A stretch of DNA of 64,000 nt from Venatoribacter cucullus (GCF_016132445.1 NZ_CP046056.1:2728501-2792500); one strand, 5' to 3'; counted from the stretch's first letter, positions 40,498 to 50,987 are shown. Notes: a model not told the origin generated them from the letters alone. Made by a program: numbers and translations.

Positions 40498-42117
40498 TTA
40501 CCCCAGGCGTAAGTGCTGCTGCCCCGGCTGCATTAACCCTTCATCGTGGGTATTGGCAATCACCAGCTTGTCGGCCCAATGCTCGGCCAGACGGCTGAAA
40601 ATCCGCTGCGCCCGGGCGGCGTCCATGCCCGCGGCCGGCTCGTCCAGCAGCACAATGGCCGGGTTCTGCAATATCAGCCGCGCCAGCCCGATGCGCTTGG
40701 CTTCACCACCGGACGGCTGCCATTCACCATCGCCCAGCCAGGTATCCAGCCCGGCCGGCAGGCTGTGCGCCCAGCTATCCAGCTCCACCAGTTGCAGCGC
40801 CTGCTGAATATCCGCCTCGCTGCAGACATGATGCAGACACAGGTTATCGCGCAGGCTGGCGCGCAAAATATCAATGCGCTGTGGCATCAGCAGCGGGGCC
40901 TGTGCCCGCGGCGCTTCAATGCGCACCGCGCCACTGCCGGCCTGCAACTGGCCGGATAACAGCGCCATTAAGGTGCTTTTACCCGCGCCGCTGGGCCCAG
41001 TAATCCAGTGCCAGCCGGGGCCGGCAAAGGTATGGCTGAACTGCTGCAGCACCGGCTGTGGTTGCGCCGGGTAGCGATAATCCACCTGCTGTAACTGCAC
41101 CGCCACCACCGGTGCCGCCACCCGCACGCGGGGCTCCGGCCATTCGCTGTCCGGGCGGTCGTCCAGCCGCTGCAGCGCCGCCAGCCCCAGCCGTAACGCC
41201 GCCAGCACCGGGCTGGCCGTAACCAGCACTTCGCCGGTACCCAGCGTCAGCAACAGCACCATAAACAGATTGGCACCGGCCAGCTCACCCGCGCCAAAGG
41301 CGCTGAAACCCAGCGCCAGCACCGCCACCGTCAGCCCCACCAACAGGATCTGCGTCAGCAGCAACATGGCTTGTTGCCGGTTCACCGCCTGCACTTCTTG
41401 CTGGTCCGCTTCAGCGGCTTCGCTGCGCAGCTGATCACCGGCCGCCGCCAGCCGCTGATGCAACGTAAGGGTGCGGCCATTGCTGAGAAGTGAGGCCGCG
41501 CTCTGCCATTGCTGCGTGCGCAGCCGGTGCAGGTTGTCCTGCGGTGCCAATACCTGGCGGCTGTACAGCCAGGGCATCAGTCCCACCGTCAGCAGCAGTA
41601 CCGGCAAGGCGACCCAGAGTGCCGGCGGCAGTACCAGAGCCAGCACCAGCGCATAGCCCGCACTCACCGCCAGCACCACAGTGGCGGGTAGCAGCGCCGA
41701 CAGATAAATGGACTCAATGTGCTGAATATCCTGCAGCAGGCGGCTGGAGGTAGCGTGGCGATTGAGCTGCTGTTCGTACCAGGGCCGTGCCGCCAGCTGG
41801 CGGAACACCAGCGCGCGCAGCTGCGATATCAGCCGGAAAGTGGCTTCATGGCTGGTGAGGCGTTCGCCGTAACGCCCGGCGGTGCGGGCGATGGAGAGGC
41901 CGCGCACCATCGCGCCGGGGGCAAAGAAATTAAACACCGCGGCCGTCGCCGCCGTTAACCCGGCCAGCGCCGCCGCCGAAATAAACCAGCCCGATACCGC
42001 CAGCAGGGCAATGCCGGCAAAAGCGGTAATAACCGCCAGCAAAATCCCCAGCAAGGCCATGCCTTTGTGTTGCCATAACAGACGCCAGTAGTGACGGTGC
42101 AGAGAATGATGGGTCAT
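40498..42117 (-). CDS. cydC: Thiol reductant ABC exporter subunit CydC
   Basis: Half-transporter (539 aa) that with CydD exports glutathione/cysteine to the periplasm and is needed for cytochrome bd assembly. Six-helix membrane domain (residues about 15-300: GWFISAAALAGLTAATAAVF NFFAPGAMVRG region), then an ABC domain with Walker A GPSGAGKSTLMALLSG, a variant signature PSGGEAKRIGLARL, and Walker B AIVLLDEPAAGMD. ATGA overlap with cydD. No cydAB in the window. Confidence 0.9.
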   Translation of the reverse strand: MTHHSLHRHYWRLLWQHKGMALLGILLAVITAFAGIALLAVSGWFISAAALAGLTAATAAVFNFFAPGAMVRGLSIARTAGRYGERLTSHEATFRLISQLRALVFRQLAARPWYEQQLNRHATSSRLLQDIQHIESIYLSALLPATVVLAVSAGYALVLALVLPPALWVALPVLLLTVGLMPWLYSRQVLAPQDNLHRLRTQQWQSAASLLSNGRTLTLHQRLAAAGDQLRSEAAEADQQEVQAVNRQQAMLLLTQILLVGLTVAVLALGFSAFGAGELAGANLFMVLLLTLGTGEVLVTASPVLAALRLGLAALQRLDDRPDSEWPEPRVRVAAPVVAVQLQQVDYRYPAQPQPVLQQFSHTFAGPGWHWITGPSGAGKSTLMALLSGQLQAGSGAVRIEAPRAQAPLLMPQRIDILRASLRDNLCLHHVCSEADIQQALQLVELDSWAHSLPAGLDTWLGDGEWQPSGGEAKRIGLARLILQNPAIVLLDEPAAGMDAARAQRIFSRLAEHWADKLVIANTHDEGLMQPGQQHLRLG

Positions 42118-43805
42118 ACCGCACCTCCGTTCAGCGTGATTTCAGCATCAAAGAACCCATGCTCGGCCAGCCGGTGACTGGCCATCACCAGCATGCCGCC
42201 GCCCTCGCACCATGCTTGAAGGCGCTGCAGAAACTCAGAGGCAGTGTCGGCATCCAGATTGGCGGTGGGTTCATCCAGCAACAGCAACGCCGGCCGGTGC
42301 AGAAACACCCGCGCCAGTGCGATCCGCTGCGCCTGGCCACCGGACAAATAACCGCCGCTGTCGCTGACTACATAATCGAGTTGCCCCGGCAACGCCTGCA
42401 CCACCGCATCGGCGCGGGCGTGCTGCAGCGCCTCCCAGAGTTCAGCCTCGCTGAACTGGCCACCCAGGGTGAGGTTGTCGCGGATACTGGCAAACAGCAG
42501 TTCGGGTTGTTGCGATAAATAACCCACCTGCCGGTACCAGCCGGGCTGCTGCCATACCGACTGCGCCGTACCGTTAATCCGCACCTCGCCGGCGGCCGGT
42601 TCACGCAGGCCAGCCAGCGTATCCAGCAAGGTGGTTTTACCGGAACCGGACGGGCCATTGAGCAGCAGTTTCTGCCCCGGCCGCAGGGTAAAGCTGACCG
42701 GCTCGTGTACCGGACTGGCGGCGCTGCCACTGACCAGTTCTACCGCCTGCAACTGCTGCAGCGCTGGAATACTGGCCTCTTCCTCCTGCGGGCTGGCAGA
42801 CAACTGCGCCAGCGCCTGCAGACGCAACAATTGCTCGGCCATGCTCATGGCGTTGGAGCGCTCGTGATACAGCGCCCCCATTTTACGCAGCGGCGCATAA
42901 AACTCCGGCGCCAGCATCAGCAGAAACACACCGTCGAATAACCCCAGCGGCGCCCAGCTGCCGGCTTCGTACATACCGAGGAAATGCAGCCCCAGATACA
43001 CCGCCACCAGCGCCACACTGATGGCACTGAAAAACTCCAGCACCGTGCCGGACAAAAACGCCAGCCGCAACACCTGCATGGTGGATTTCCGGTACTGCTC
43101 CGACTGTTCATACAGAGCATCCGCCTCCGGGCCCGTGGTGCCGGCCAGCTGCAGCGCCTGCAGGTTTTTCAGACGGTCGGCGAGCAAATCACCCAGCCGG
43201 TTCAGCGCCTGCAGATTGGCGCGGCTGGCGTCGGCGGCTTTCCAGCCCACCAGCATCATAAACACCACTACCATGGGCGCGGTGAGCAGCAGAATCAGCG
43301 CCACCATCCAGTTCACCGTCAGCGCCGCCAGCAAAATGGCCAGCGGCATCAACAGCGCCAGCCGCTGCTGCGGAATGTAGTCGGCAAAATAGCCGCGCTG
43401 GTTATCAATTTCGCGGGTCAGCAGATTGCTGATTTCAGCCAGCTTAAAGGCCGGGAACAACCGGATATTGAGGGCAAAACACTGCTGCAGCGCCTGCTCA
43501 CGCAGGGCATTCCGGATGGCCAGACTGGCGCGGTTGCCGGTGAGCGTCTGCGCGTACACCGCCAGCGTGCGCAGCAGCAGAATACCCGCCAGCTGCAACC
43601 AGCCGGCAATATCCGGCAACAATGGCTGCGGCTGATAAATGGCGTTATCCAGCGTCCGCGCCACCCACAGCGCCAGCAAAATGGTGGCCGCCACCTGCAC
43701 CAACCCGAGCAGGGTCGACAGAGCATTCTCCAACCGCGCCGCCCCGGCAGCACGGCGTAATAGGGTTTTGGCGCTGGGTTCAGTACCCGTGGCTGACTCT
43801 GACAT
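42114..43805 (-). CDS. cydD: Thiol reductant ABC exporter subunit CydD
   Basis: Partner of CydC (563 aa). Membrane domain at about 20-320 (LLALWVARTLDNAIYQPQPL, NRASLAIRNALREQALQQCF), then ABC domain with Walker A GPSGSGKTTLLDTLAGL, signature LSGGQAQRIALARV and Walker B LLLDEPTANLD. ATG 43805 (MSESATGTEP) is preferred over ATG 43826; neither has a strong ribosome-binding site. Divergent from the EF-hand-like gene across about 175 nt that shows no other feature I can support. Confidence 0.9.
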   Translation of the reverse strand: MSESATGTEPSAKTLLRRAAGAARLENALSTLLGLVQVAATILLALWVARTLDNAIYQPQPLLPDIAGWLQLAGILLLRTLAVYAQTLTGNRASLAIRNALREQALQQCFALNIRLFPAFKLAEISNLLTREIDNQRGYFADYIPQQRLALLMPLAILLAALTVNWMVALILLLTAPMVVVFMMLVGWKAADASRANLQALNRLGDLLADRLKNLQALQLAGTTGPEADALYEQSEQYRKSTMQVLRLAFLSGTVLEFFSAISVALVAVYLGLHFLGMYEAGSWAPLGLFDGVFLLMLAPEFYAPLRKMGALYHERSNAMSMAEQLLRLQALAQLSASPQEEEASIPALQQLQAVELVSGSAASPVHEPVSFTLRPGQKLLLNGPSGSGKTTLLDTLAGLREPAAGEVRINGTAQSVWQQPGWYRQVGYLSQQPELLFASIRDNLTLGGQFSEAELWEALQHARADAVVQALPGQLDYVVSDSGGYLSGGQAQRIALARVFLHRPALLLLDEPTANLDADTASEFLQRLQAWCEGGGMLVMASHRLAEHGFFDAEITLNGGAV

Positions 43806-43979
43806 AAACACAACATCCGGCAACACAGAGGAAAAGCGAACCGCAGTGTACCGGCAGCGCTACCGGTGCGCACGGCCTGACTGCCAGCTGTGTCTTTTTG
43901 CCGCAGAGCGGAGCGGCCTCAAGCAACAGACGCTTATGCCGATACAGAAAACATCTGTTCGTTAAATGAGTGGTCAGTA

Positions 43980-45344
43980 ATGCATATCCAACGCTCTGCC
44001 GTGCAACTCAGCAGTCTGCAGCAACAGGCCACGCTGGCCAGCCGGGTGCGTTCCGCCAGCGTGACGGAAACCACCAACGGCAATAACACCCGGGGCGCCG
44101 AGCTGCAGCTGAGCCGCGAAACCCGCGAACAACAGGCCCTGCAGAGCAGCAGCCAGGTGAGCCTTGGCGATGAGCAAACCCGCTACCACAGCCAGCAGTT
44201 TCTGGCCCAGCAACTGACTGAATCGGTCACCAATCTGAAAGTGGATATCAGCAAACTGCATTCCCAGGTACAGGAAGACCGTAATGGCGTGCGCGTGGAA
44301 ATCCGCCAGATCACCGAAGTGGAAAGCGCCCAGCAACTGAGTTTTGAAGCCCTCGGGCAGGTGGAAACCAGCGATGGCCGGCGTATCGACTTTATGCTGG
44401 CACTGGATCTCAGCCGCTATCAGAAAGAAGAACAATCGGCGCTGTTTCGCGGCAACGTGAAACTGGTGGACCCGTTAATGATCAACCTGGACGGCGAGCC
44501 CATCGCCCTCAGCGACCAGACCTTTGATTTTGATCTGAACAGCGATGGCGACACCGAAGCCATTGCCCAGACCGCGCGCGGCACCGGCTACCTGGCCTTC
44601 GACCGCAACGGCAACGGCAAAATTGACGACGGCAGCGAACTGTTCGGCCCGCAAACCGGGCAGGGCTTTGCCGAACTGGCGGCCTACGATGAAGATGGCA
44701 ATGGCTGGATCGACAGCAACGACAGCCTGTTTCCGCAGCTGAGCCTGCTGATGTTTGAAAAGGGCGAACCCATGCTGATGTCCGCCGCCGACGCCGGACT
44801 GGGCGCACTGTATCTGGGCAGTGCCAGCGCCAACTACAGCCTGCTGGACAGCGCTGGCGAGGTACAGGGCAGCATCCGCAACAGCGGCGTAGCGCTGAGC
44901 GAAAACGGCAACGTGCTGCTACTGCAGGAAGTGCATTTAAAGGTGGAAAACCAGCCCGACGCCGGGTCGGATAAGCTGCAGACGAACCTCTGGCCCATCA
45001 ACCGTACGCCGGTGCTGAGCATTGCGGCTAATGCGGAAGTCGGGCAGATGATCGGCTCCCGTATCAGCAGCCTGAACCTGCAGCAATGGGTAGCCGAGAG
45101 CATGAATGGTTTTAATCTGGCCGACCACCGCGGGCCGGATTTACCGCAGCAATACTGGGCCAGCGTACCGGACACCATGCAGCGACCGGATGAACCACGG
45201 ACCCTGAACACCAGCCCGCAAGACACCGATGGACAGCTGCAGATGCTGCGCGCCACCATCGAAACCCTGCGCGCCATGCGCCAGCAAGCCAGCGCCGGCC
45301 CGTTGCATCAATATCAGCATATTGGTCGCTTCGGGCCGCGCTGA
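43980..45344 (+). CDS. EF-hand/calcium-loop protein of unknown function
   Basis: 454-aa protein without a signal peptide. Gln/Ser-rich N-terminal third with helices (HSQQFLAQQLTESVTNLKVD), then three Asp-rich calcium-loop motifs in sequence: DLNSDGDTE, DRNGNGKIDDGSELFG and DEDGNGWIDSNDSLF (about residues 180-250). Such EF-hand-like modules occur in VCBS/haemolysin-type and cell-surface proteins. ATG 43980 is the best start, though its ribosome-binding site is weak. C-terminal end is low complexity. Could be a non-classically secreted or cytoplasmic calcium sensor; not resolved. Confidence 0.7.
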   Translation: MHIQRSAVQLSSLQQQATLASRVRSASVTETTNGNNTRGAELQLSRETREQQALQSSSQVSLGDEQTRYHSQQFLAQQLTESVTNLKVDISKLHSQVQEDRNGVRVEIRQITEVESAQQLSFEALGQVETSDGRRIDFMLALDLSRYQKEEQSALFRGNVKLVDPLMINLDGEPIALSDQTFDFDLNSDGDTEAIAQTARGTGYLAFDRNGNGKIDDGSELFGPQTGQGFAELAAYDEDGNGWIDSNDSLFPQLSLLMFEKGEPMLMSAADAGLGALYLGSASANYSLLDSAGEVQGSIRNSGVALSENGNVLLLQEVHLKVENQPDAGSDKLQTNLWPINRTPVLSIAANAEVGQMIGSRISSLNLQQWVAESMNGFNLADHRGPDLPQQYWASVPDTMQRPDEPRTLNTSPQDTDGQLQMLRATIETLRAMRQQASAGPLHQYQHIGRFGPR

Positions 45345-45347
45345 AAC

Positions 45348-46601
45348 TCAGGCCTTAACGGCTTTTGGCAGCTGCTCGGCAAACTCGCGTTTCTGGTGGG
45401 TTTCACGCAGGTTGCGGCCTTTCAGCAGCAGATTCCAGTAAAACCAGGGCAGGAACGAACGCTTTAACCAGCCATAAAAGCGGCGCGGAATACGCGAGTC
45501 CAGCGGCAGCGTGGTGGAAATCACACCGCCATAAGTGAACTCAGCCAGCAGCACTTTGTTGCGCGACGTAGTCAGCGGGCAGGCAGCATAACCGTCGTAC
45601 TGCGCGGCAAGCTCCTGCTGCGCACGCGCGCTCAGCAGGTTCGCCACCAGCACCGGCACCTGGCTTTTAATCGCGGCGGCGGTTTTGCTGTTCGGCGTGG
45701 AAGTGCAGTCGCCCAGACCAAACACATTGGCGTAACGGGCGTGGCGCAACGTCTGCTGATTCACGTCCAGCCAGCCCTCGGCGTTGGCCAGCGCACTGGT
45801 GCGGATAAAGTCCGGCGCGCTTTGCGGCGGCACCACGTGCAGCAGATCGAACGCCACTTCCTCGCGTACTTTTTCGCCGTCTTTGCTGATTTCAAACACG
45901 GCAATTTTTTCTTCGCCGCGCACTTCCACCAGCGTTTGGGTGAAGCGCGCATCGGCCTCATAAGACGCCATAATCTGATTCAGTGCCTTGGCATAAAACG
46001 GCACCCCGAATACTGCCGGCGCGCCGGTACGGAACTGCAGACTGTTCACCTGAACACCCTGCTGACGCCAGTAATCGGCGGATAAATACAGCGCCTTCTG
46101 CGGCGCACCCGGGCATTTCACCGCCCCGGCCGGCTGCGTGAAAATAGCGGTGCCGCCCTTAAATTGCTGGACCAGTTCCCAGGTGTAGGGCGCCAGATCG
46201 TAGCGGTAATTGCTGGTCACGCCATTTTTACCCAGCGTTTCCGGCAAGCCCTTAATGGCTGCCCAGTTAATCTGAATACCGGCCGCCAGCACCAGCTGGT
46301 CGTAACCGATGACATCACCATTACCCAGTAGTAACTGATTATCGTCGGCGCGTACCTCGGCCACCGCCTGCGCAATGTGCGTCACCCCGGCTGGCAGCAC
46401 CGAACTGAACGGCCGCTGCGTAGCTTCGGCTTTATACGTACCGCCGCCCACCAGCGTCCAGGCCGGCTGGTAATAATGAAACTGCGCTGGCTCAACAATG
46501 GCCACATCCAGCTCTGGCTGCGTGCGGCGCAATTTGGCCGCCACACTGATACCTGCTGTGCCACCACCAACAATCACCACACTGTGCTTCTGAACTGACA
46601 T
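45348..46601 (-). CDS. Sulfide:quinone oxidoreductase-like flavoprotein (SQOR type)
   Basis: FAD/NAD(P)-binding oxidoreductase of 417 aa. Rossmann motif VVIVGGGTAGISVAAKL near the N-terminus, second FAD motif ANVFGLGDCTSTPNSKTAAA near residue 320. Cys in AVKCPGAPQKALYL and in YAACPLTTSRNK align by eye with catalytic-region cysteines of mitochondrial-type SQOR. It probably oxidises sulfide (or a related persulfide donor) to quinone at the inner membrane face. ATG 46601 with GGGGTGG upstream. Stand-alone gene, so detoxification is more likely than energy metabolism. Confidence 0.78.
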   Translation of the reverse strand: MSVQKHSVVIVGGGTAGISVAAKLRRTQPELDVAIVEPAQFHYYQPAWTLVGGGTYKAEATQRPFSSVLPAGVTHIAQAVAEVRADDNQLLLGNGDVIGYDQLVLAAGIQINWAAIKGLPETLGKNGVTSNYRYDLAPYTWELVQQFKGGTAIFTQPAGAVKCPGAPQKALYLSADYWRQQGVQVNSLQFRTGAPAVFGVPFYAKALNQIMASYEADARFTQTLVEVRGEEKIAVFEISKDGEKVREEVAFDLLHVVPPQSAPDFIRTSALANAEGWLDVNQQTLRHARYANVFGLGDCTSTPNSKTAAAIKSQVPVLVANLLSARAQQELAAQYDGYAACPLTTSRNKVLLAEFTYGGVISTTLPLDSRIPRRFYGWLKRSFLPWFYWNLLLKGRNLRETHQKREFAEQLPKAVKA

Positions 46602-46726
46602 AACCCACCCCACGCACGAATAAAAAAGCAGCTTTTATGCTGCGAACGGAGAAGATTCTAGGAAAAGGCAGACCGAACAAAAAGGAATATAAAAGAATAT
46701 CTATATGCAATTTACTGATATTAAGA

Positions 46727-46788
46727 ATTCTGCCTTACTGCAGAATCCGATGCTGGTTTAAACCCATCACAGCTGATGGGCTTAAACC
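46727..46788. other. Two strong hairpins between the SQOR-like and PA4642-like genes
   Basis: Hairpin 1: ATTCTGC and GCAGAAT with a 6-nt loop (46727-46746). Hairpin 2: GGTTTAA-A-CCCATCA, loop CAGC, TGATGGG-C-TTAAACC (46755-46788), 14 pairs with one mismatch. Hairpin 2 starts 17 nt beyond the PA4642-like stop. No T-run follows on either strand. Remaining sequence in the gap is AT-rich and may hold the SQOR-like promoter. Confidence 0.5.
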
Positions 46789-46804
46789 GCAAAATCAGAG
46801 CGGA

Positions 46805-47098
46805 TTACTCCGCTCCGGCAGCGCGCAGCGCAGCGGCGTAAGGTTCACCTTTAGCGTGGCTGGCAATGGTTTGCAGCAGGGTTACGCCGTCGGCGTTTTT
46901 GGCGTTCAGGTTGTGGCCTTCTGCTTTAAACAGTTCCACGTAGTCGGCGAATACGTCCGGCAGCATGTGGCGGTAGGCGCGAATGGCGGCGACGTAGTCG
47001 GCATCGCTGCCGTCGTAGCTGTCGGCGTGCAGAAATTCGCGCAGCATGTCTTCGGTCCACTCACCGCCGAATACTTTTTCTTTGTCTTTCTTTTGCAT
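46805..47098 (-). CDS. PA4642-like small cytoplasmic protein
   Basis: 97-aa protein: KDKEKVFGGEWTEDMLREFL, DYVAAIRAYRHMLPDVFADY and NAKNADGVTLLQTIASHAKG recall the uncharacterised PA4642 family of Pseudomonas. Clean ribosome-binding site AGGAGA 6 nt upstream. Mostly helical, no signal peptide. No function known. Confidence 0.7.
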   Translation of the reverse strand: MQKKDKEKVFGGEWTEDMLREFLHADSYDGSDADYVAAIRAYRHMLPDVFADYVELFKAEGHNLNAKNADGVTLLQTIASHAKGEPYAAALRAAGAE

Positions 47099-47167
47099 GA
47101 TGTTCTCCTTTTAAAACCAGAAGCCAGAAGCCTATACAATGATCGCTCGGCGAGGCCTGCAACGCAG

Positions 47168-47902
47168 TTAGCTTACCGTTTTGCGGTACATTAAATCCCA
47201 CACCCCATGCCCCAGCCTCTCACCCCGGTTTTCAAACTTGGTCAGCGGGCGGTGCTCGGGGCGCGGTACGCAATTACCAATACCGGCAATATTTTCATAG
47301 CCTTCGGCCACGTCCATCACTTCCAGCATGTGTTCTTTGTACTGCTCCCAGTCGGTGGCCAGATGAAAAATACCGCCCGGTTTTAAAACACGGCGGATGG
47401 TCTGGGCAAAGGCCGGTTGCACAATGCGGCGCTTGTGGTGTTTTTTCTTGTGCCAGGGGTCGGGGAAAAACAGCTGCACGGTATCGATGCTGTTGTCGGG
47501 CAACAGCTTCAGCACTTCAATGGCGTCTTCTTTATAAGTACGCAAATTAGTAACACCGGCTTCTTCAGCCAGATGCAGCAGCGAACCCACGCCGGGCAGG
47601 TGCACTTCCACACCAATAAAATCTTTTTCCGGCGCGGCAGCCGCCATGGCCACCAGCGACTGGCCCATGCCGTAGCCGATTTCCAGCACCACATGGCTGT
47701 CGCGGCCAAACACCTGCACCGGGTTAATTGGCCCCTGCGCCAGTTCCAGGCCCATTACCGGCCATTGGTGATCGAGTGCGCCCTGCTGACCTTTGGTTAA
47801 ACGGCCGGCGCGGATCACAAAGCTTTTAATGGCGCGCATGTATTTGGGTTGTTCCGGAGTTTCACCGGCCGGGCTGCTGCCGGGCTTGAGTTCGTCGCTC
47901 AC
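47168..47902 (-). CDS. trmB: tRNA (guanine-N7)-methyltransferase TrmB
   Basis: SAM-dependent enzyme (244 aa) methylating G46 of tRNA. SAM motif [17 protein letters not shown], then [15 protein letters not shown], catalytic-region [20 protein letters not shown] and C-terminal [19 protein letters not shown], all characteristic. GTG 47902 is chosen because GCAGGA lies 6 nt upstream; ATG 47908 (overlapping the preceding stop as ATGA) is the alternative. Co-transcribed with the DUF423 gene. Confidence 0.93.
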   Translation of the reverse strand: MSDELKPGSSPAGETPEQPKYMRAIKSFVIRAGRLTKGQQGALDHQWPVMGLELAQGPINPVQVFGRDSHVVLEIGYGMGQSLVAMAAAAPEKDFIGVEVHLPGVGSLLHLAEEAGVTNLRTYKEDAIEVLKLLPDNSIDTVQLFFPDPWHKKKHHKRRIVQPAFAQTIRRVLKPGGIFHLATDWEQYKEHMLEVMDVAEGYENIAGIGNCVPRPEHRPLTKFENRGERLGHGVWDLMYRKTVS

Positions 47903-47904
47903 AA

Positions 47905-48306
47905 TCATTCCTGCTCAGAGGGTTTAAGAGTGCTGGCGGCCAGCACCAGGCCGAACCAGCCCATCAGCCAGCTCAGTCCGCCAAAGGGGGTTACGATACC
48001 CAGCGCCCGCATATCGGTAATGGCCATGCTGTACAGGCTGCCGCTGAATAGCACCAGGCCCAGCACCATCATCAGGCCGGTGCGGCGCAGCCAGCGGCTG
48101 CACGAGTCGTTGGGGCTGATCTGCAACCATACCGACACACCCAGCAAGGCCACGGCATGCACCAGATGGTATTGCACGGCGGTGGTCCACCAGCCCAGCT
48201 GTTGCGGGTTAAGGCTGCCTTTCAGGCCGTGGGCACCGAAGGCGCCCAGCGCCACCGCGCTGAAGCCGGCGATGGCGGCGATGATTAACAGGTGTTTGCC
48301 TTGCAT
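47905..48306 (-). CDS. DUF423 membrane protein
   Basis: 133-aa protein with four membrane helices: [54 protein letters not shown] and [15 protein letters not shown]. The pattern GAFGAHGL plus LFSGSLY is typical of DUF423 (YgdD-like). ATG 48306 fits the family N-terminus. Upstream neighbour and partner of trmB; function unknown. Confidence 0.85.
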   Translation of the reverse strand: MQGKHLLIIAAIAGFSAVALGAFGAHGLKGSLNPQQLGWWTTAVQYHLVHAVALLGVSVWLQISPNDSCSRWLRRTGLMMVLGLVLFSGSLYSMAITDMRALGIVTPFGGLSWLMGWFGLVLAASTLKPSEQE

Positions 48307-48464
48307 AACGGCTCCGGTTCCGGGGTTAATAGCGGGCGCTTTGCGCATACGGCGCGCGATTATAAAGGAGCCGGGCAGGCAGGTCACTTGTACAGGTTTT
48401 GCAGCAGTTTCCGGCACCGGCTGCTATCATAGCGCCCATCTATCGTTGGCCCGTGGAACTACCC

Positions 48465-49928
48465 GTGAAATACACCGACCTGCGTGACTTTATCGACATG
48501 CTGGAAAAGCGCGGCGAGCTGAAACGCATCCGTCGCCCGGTCGACCCACATCTGGAAATGACCGAAATCGCCGACCGCGTGCTGCGCGCCGGCGGCCCTG
48601 CCTTGCTGTTTGAAAACCCCAAAGGCTACCGCATGCCGGTGCTGGCCAACCTGTTTGGTACACCCGAGCGGGTGGCCATGGGCATGGGCGAAGAATCGGT
48701 GGAAGCGCTGCGCGATGTGGGCAAGCTGCTGGCGTTTCTGAAAGAACCCGAGCCGCCCAAGGGCATGAAAGACGCCTGGGAAAAGCTGCCGATTTTCAAA
48801 AAAGTGCTGGCCATGGGGCCGAAGGAAGTCCGTAAGGCGCCCTGTCAGGATGTGGTGCTGGAAGGCGACGATGTGGATTTAAGCCAAATCCCGGTGCAGC
48901 ACTGCTGGCCTGGCGATGCCGGCCCGCTGATTACCTGGCCGCTGGTGATAACCAAAGGCCCGCACAAAGACCGCCATAACCTCGGTATTTATCGCCAGCA
49001 GGTGATCGGCAAAAACAAACTGATTATGCGCTGGCTCAGCCATCGTGGCGGCGCGCTGGATTTCCGCGAATGGCAGCTGGCGCATCCGGGTGAGCCGTTT
49101 CCGGTATCCGTGGCGCTCGGTGCCGACCCGGCCACCATTCTGGGCGCGGTCACGCCAGTGCCGGATACCCTCAGCGAATACGCCTTTGCCGGCCTGCTGC
49201 GCGACAGCAAAACCGAGCTGGTGAAAAGCATCGGCAACGACCTGCTGGTACCGGCCAGTGCTGAAATTGTGCTGGAAGGGGTGATCCACCCCGGCGAAAT
49301 GGCCCCCGAAGGCCCGTTCGGTGACCACACCGGTTATTACAACGAGGTGGATAACTTCCCGGTATTTACCGTGGAACGCATCACCCATCGTAAAAACCCG
49401 ATTTACCACAGCACCTACACCGGTCGCCCGCCGGATGAGCCGGCCATTTTAGGCGTGGCGCTGAATGAAGTCTTTGTGCCGATTCTGCAGAAGCAGTTTC
49501 CGGAAATTGTCGATTTCTATCTGCCGCCGGAAGGCTGTTCCTACCGTATGGCGGTGGTGAGCATGAAGAAGCAGTACCCGGGCCATGCCAAGCGCGTAAT
49601 GATGGGGGTGTGGTCGTTCCTGCGTCAGTTTATGTACACCAAGTTTGTGATTGTGGTGGACGACGACGTGAACACGCGCAGCTGGGAAGACGTGATCTGG
49701 GCCATCACCACGCGCATGGACCCGGCCCGCGACACCACATTGATTGAAAACACGCCCATCGACTACCTGGATTTCGCCTCGCCGGTATCGGGTTTAGGCT
49801 CGAAAATGGGGATGGACGCCACCAACAAATGGCCGGGTGAAACCAGCCGTGAGTGGGGCACCCCCATTGTTATGGACTCCGAAGTGAAAGCACGGGTCGA
49901 TGCCATGTGGGACGAGCTGGGCCTGTGA
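48465..49928 (+). CDS. ubiD: 4-hydroxy-3-polyprenylbenzoate decarboxylase UbiD
   Basis: Prenylated-FMN-dependent decarboxylase (487 aa) of ubiquinone synthesis. Conserved blocks: [78 protein letters not shown] and [19 protein letters not shown] 48465 gives the usual N-terminus and has GTGGA 7 nt upstream. ubiX is not in the window. It overlaps the next gene as GTGA. Confidence 0.92.
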   Translation: MKYTDLRDFIDMLEKRGELKRIRRPVDPHLEMTEIADRVLRAGGPALLFENPKGYRMPVLANLFGTPERVAMGMGEESVEALRDVGKLLAFLKEPEPPKGMKDAWEKLPIFKKVLAMGPKEVRKAPCQDVVLEGDDVDLSQIPVQHCWPGDAGPLITWPLVITKGPHKDRHNLGIYRQQVIGKNKLIMRWLSHRGGALDFREWQLAHPGEPFPVSVALGADPATILGAVTPVPDTLSEYAFAGLLRDSKTELVKSIGNDLLVPASAEIVLEGVIHPGEMAPEGPFGDHTGYYNEVDNFPVFTVERITHRKNPIYHSTYTGRPPDEPAILGVALNEVFVPILQKQFPEIVDFYLPPEGCSYRMAVVSMKKQYPGHAKRVMMGVWSFLRQFMYTKFVIVVDDDVNTRSWEDVIWAITTRMDPARDTTLIENTPIDYLDFASPVSGLGSKMGMDATNKWPGETSREWGTPIVMDSEVKARVDAMWDELGL

Positions 49929-50968
49929 GCACGCATACAGTTACCTTTCAGCCTGCCGGCGTGCAGATTCAGTGCCGCGAAGATCAGAGCATTGCCGACG
50001 CGGCCGAAGAGCAGGGCGTAACGCTGTTTATCGGCTGCGACAACGGCGTCTGCGAAGTGTGCAAAGCTGACCGCCTGAGCGGATCGTTCCGTTTCCGCAA
50101 CGCTCTGGGCCAGACCATACTTGAGCAGGATGATCAGGTATTATGCTGCGTTGCTCACCCGCTAACCGATACTGAGATTTATATGGAAGACGTTTACCCC
50201 GCCGACCACCTGCCACCCCGCACCCTGGCCTGCCAGATTACGGCGGTAGAATTGCTGGGTGATAACGTCTGGCGGGTTGAGCTGCTGGCGCCGGCCGGCA
50301 AGGCCATTGAGTTTTGGCCTGGCCAGTACCTGCTGCTGCACATTACCGATGCTCAGGGCCGCGAAGAACAGGTGCCCTATTCCATCGCCTGTGCGCCGGG
50401 CAGCCTCACCGGTGGTGATCCCCGGCGGCTGGAACTGCATATTGCCGACCACAGTGACAACGCCAGCCAGGTGCTGGCGTTTCTGCGCCAGGCGGTGGTG
50501 GTGCGGGTAACGCTGCCGCAGGGCGATTGCTTTATCAGCCCGCGGATTCTGCAACAACACCGTGGCCAGCCACTGCTGATGATTGCTGCCGGCAGCGGCT
50601 TTTCGCAGATCAAAAGTCTGGTGGAAGGCGCCCTGGCCATTAATCCGCAGCAGGAAATTCACCTGTATTGGTCAAACCGCCAGCCCGGAGGCTTCTATTT
50701 AAGCCAATTACCGCTGCAATGGGCGCAACAATTTGCCAATGTGCATTACCACCCTATTATCGAGCAGCACAGCAATGGCTGGGATGGCCGCGCCGGCTGG
50801 ATTTATCAGGTGATTCATGAAGATTTCACCAACCTGAGCCATACACAGGTGTACGCCTGCGGCTCACCGAATATGGTGTATGGCACCCTCGACCAATTGG
50901 CCCCGCTGGGCTTAACCCAAAAAAATATGCACGCGGATGTATTTTCCTACGCCCCGCGCAGTGAATAA
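49925..50968 (+). CDS. Ferredoxin-flavin-NAD(P)H reductase (Fre/CDP-6-deoxyglucoseen reductase-like)
   Basis: 347-aa electron-transfer protein. N-terminal [2Fe-2S] ferredoxin domain with [12 protein letters not shown] and the fourth Cys in VLCCVAHPL (about residues 37-80). Then a flavin-binding domain ([24 protein letters not shown]) and NAD(P)-binding domain ([28 protein letters not shown]). GTG start inside the ubiD stop (GTGA), so translation is coupled. Homologues next to ubiD are annotated as CDP-6-deoxy-glucoseen reductases in Pseudomonas. A flavin reductase beside a prFMN enzyme suggests a role in supplying reduced flavin, which I infer from position only. Confidence 0.8.
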   Translation: MSTHTVTFQPAGVQIQCREDQSIADAAEEQGVTLFIGCDNGVCEVCKADRLSGSFRFRNALGQTILEQDDQVLCCVAHPLTDTEIYMEDVYPADHLPPRTLACQITAVELLGDNVWRVELLAPAGKAIEFWPGQYLLLHITDAQGREEQVPYSIACAPGSLTGGDPRRLELHIADHSDNASQVLAFLRQAVVVRVTLPQGDCFISPRILQQHRGQPLLMIAAGSGFSQIKSLVEGALAINPQQEIHLYWSNRQPGGFYLSQLPLQWAQQFANVHYHPIIEQHSNGWDGRAGWIYQVIHEDFTNLSHTQVYACGSPNMVYGTLDQLAPLGLTQKNMHADVFSYAPRSE

Positions 50969-50987
50969 CCAACCACAGGAGTGACCC

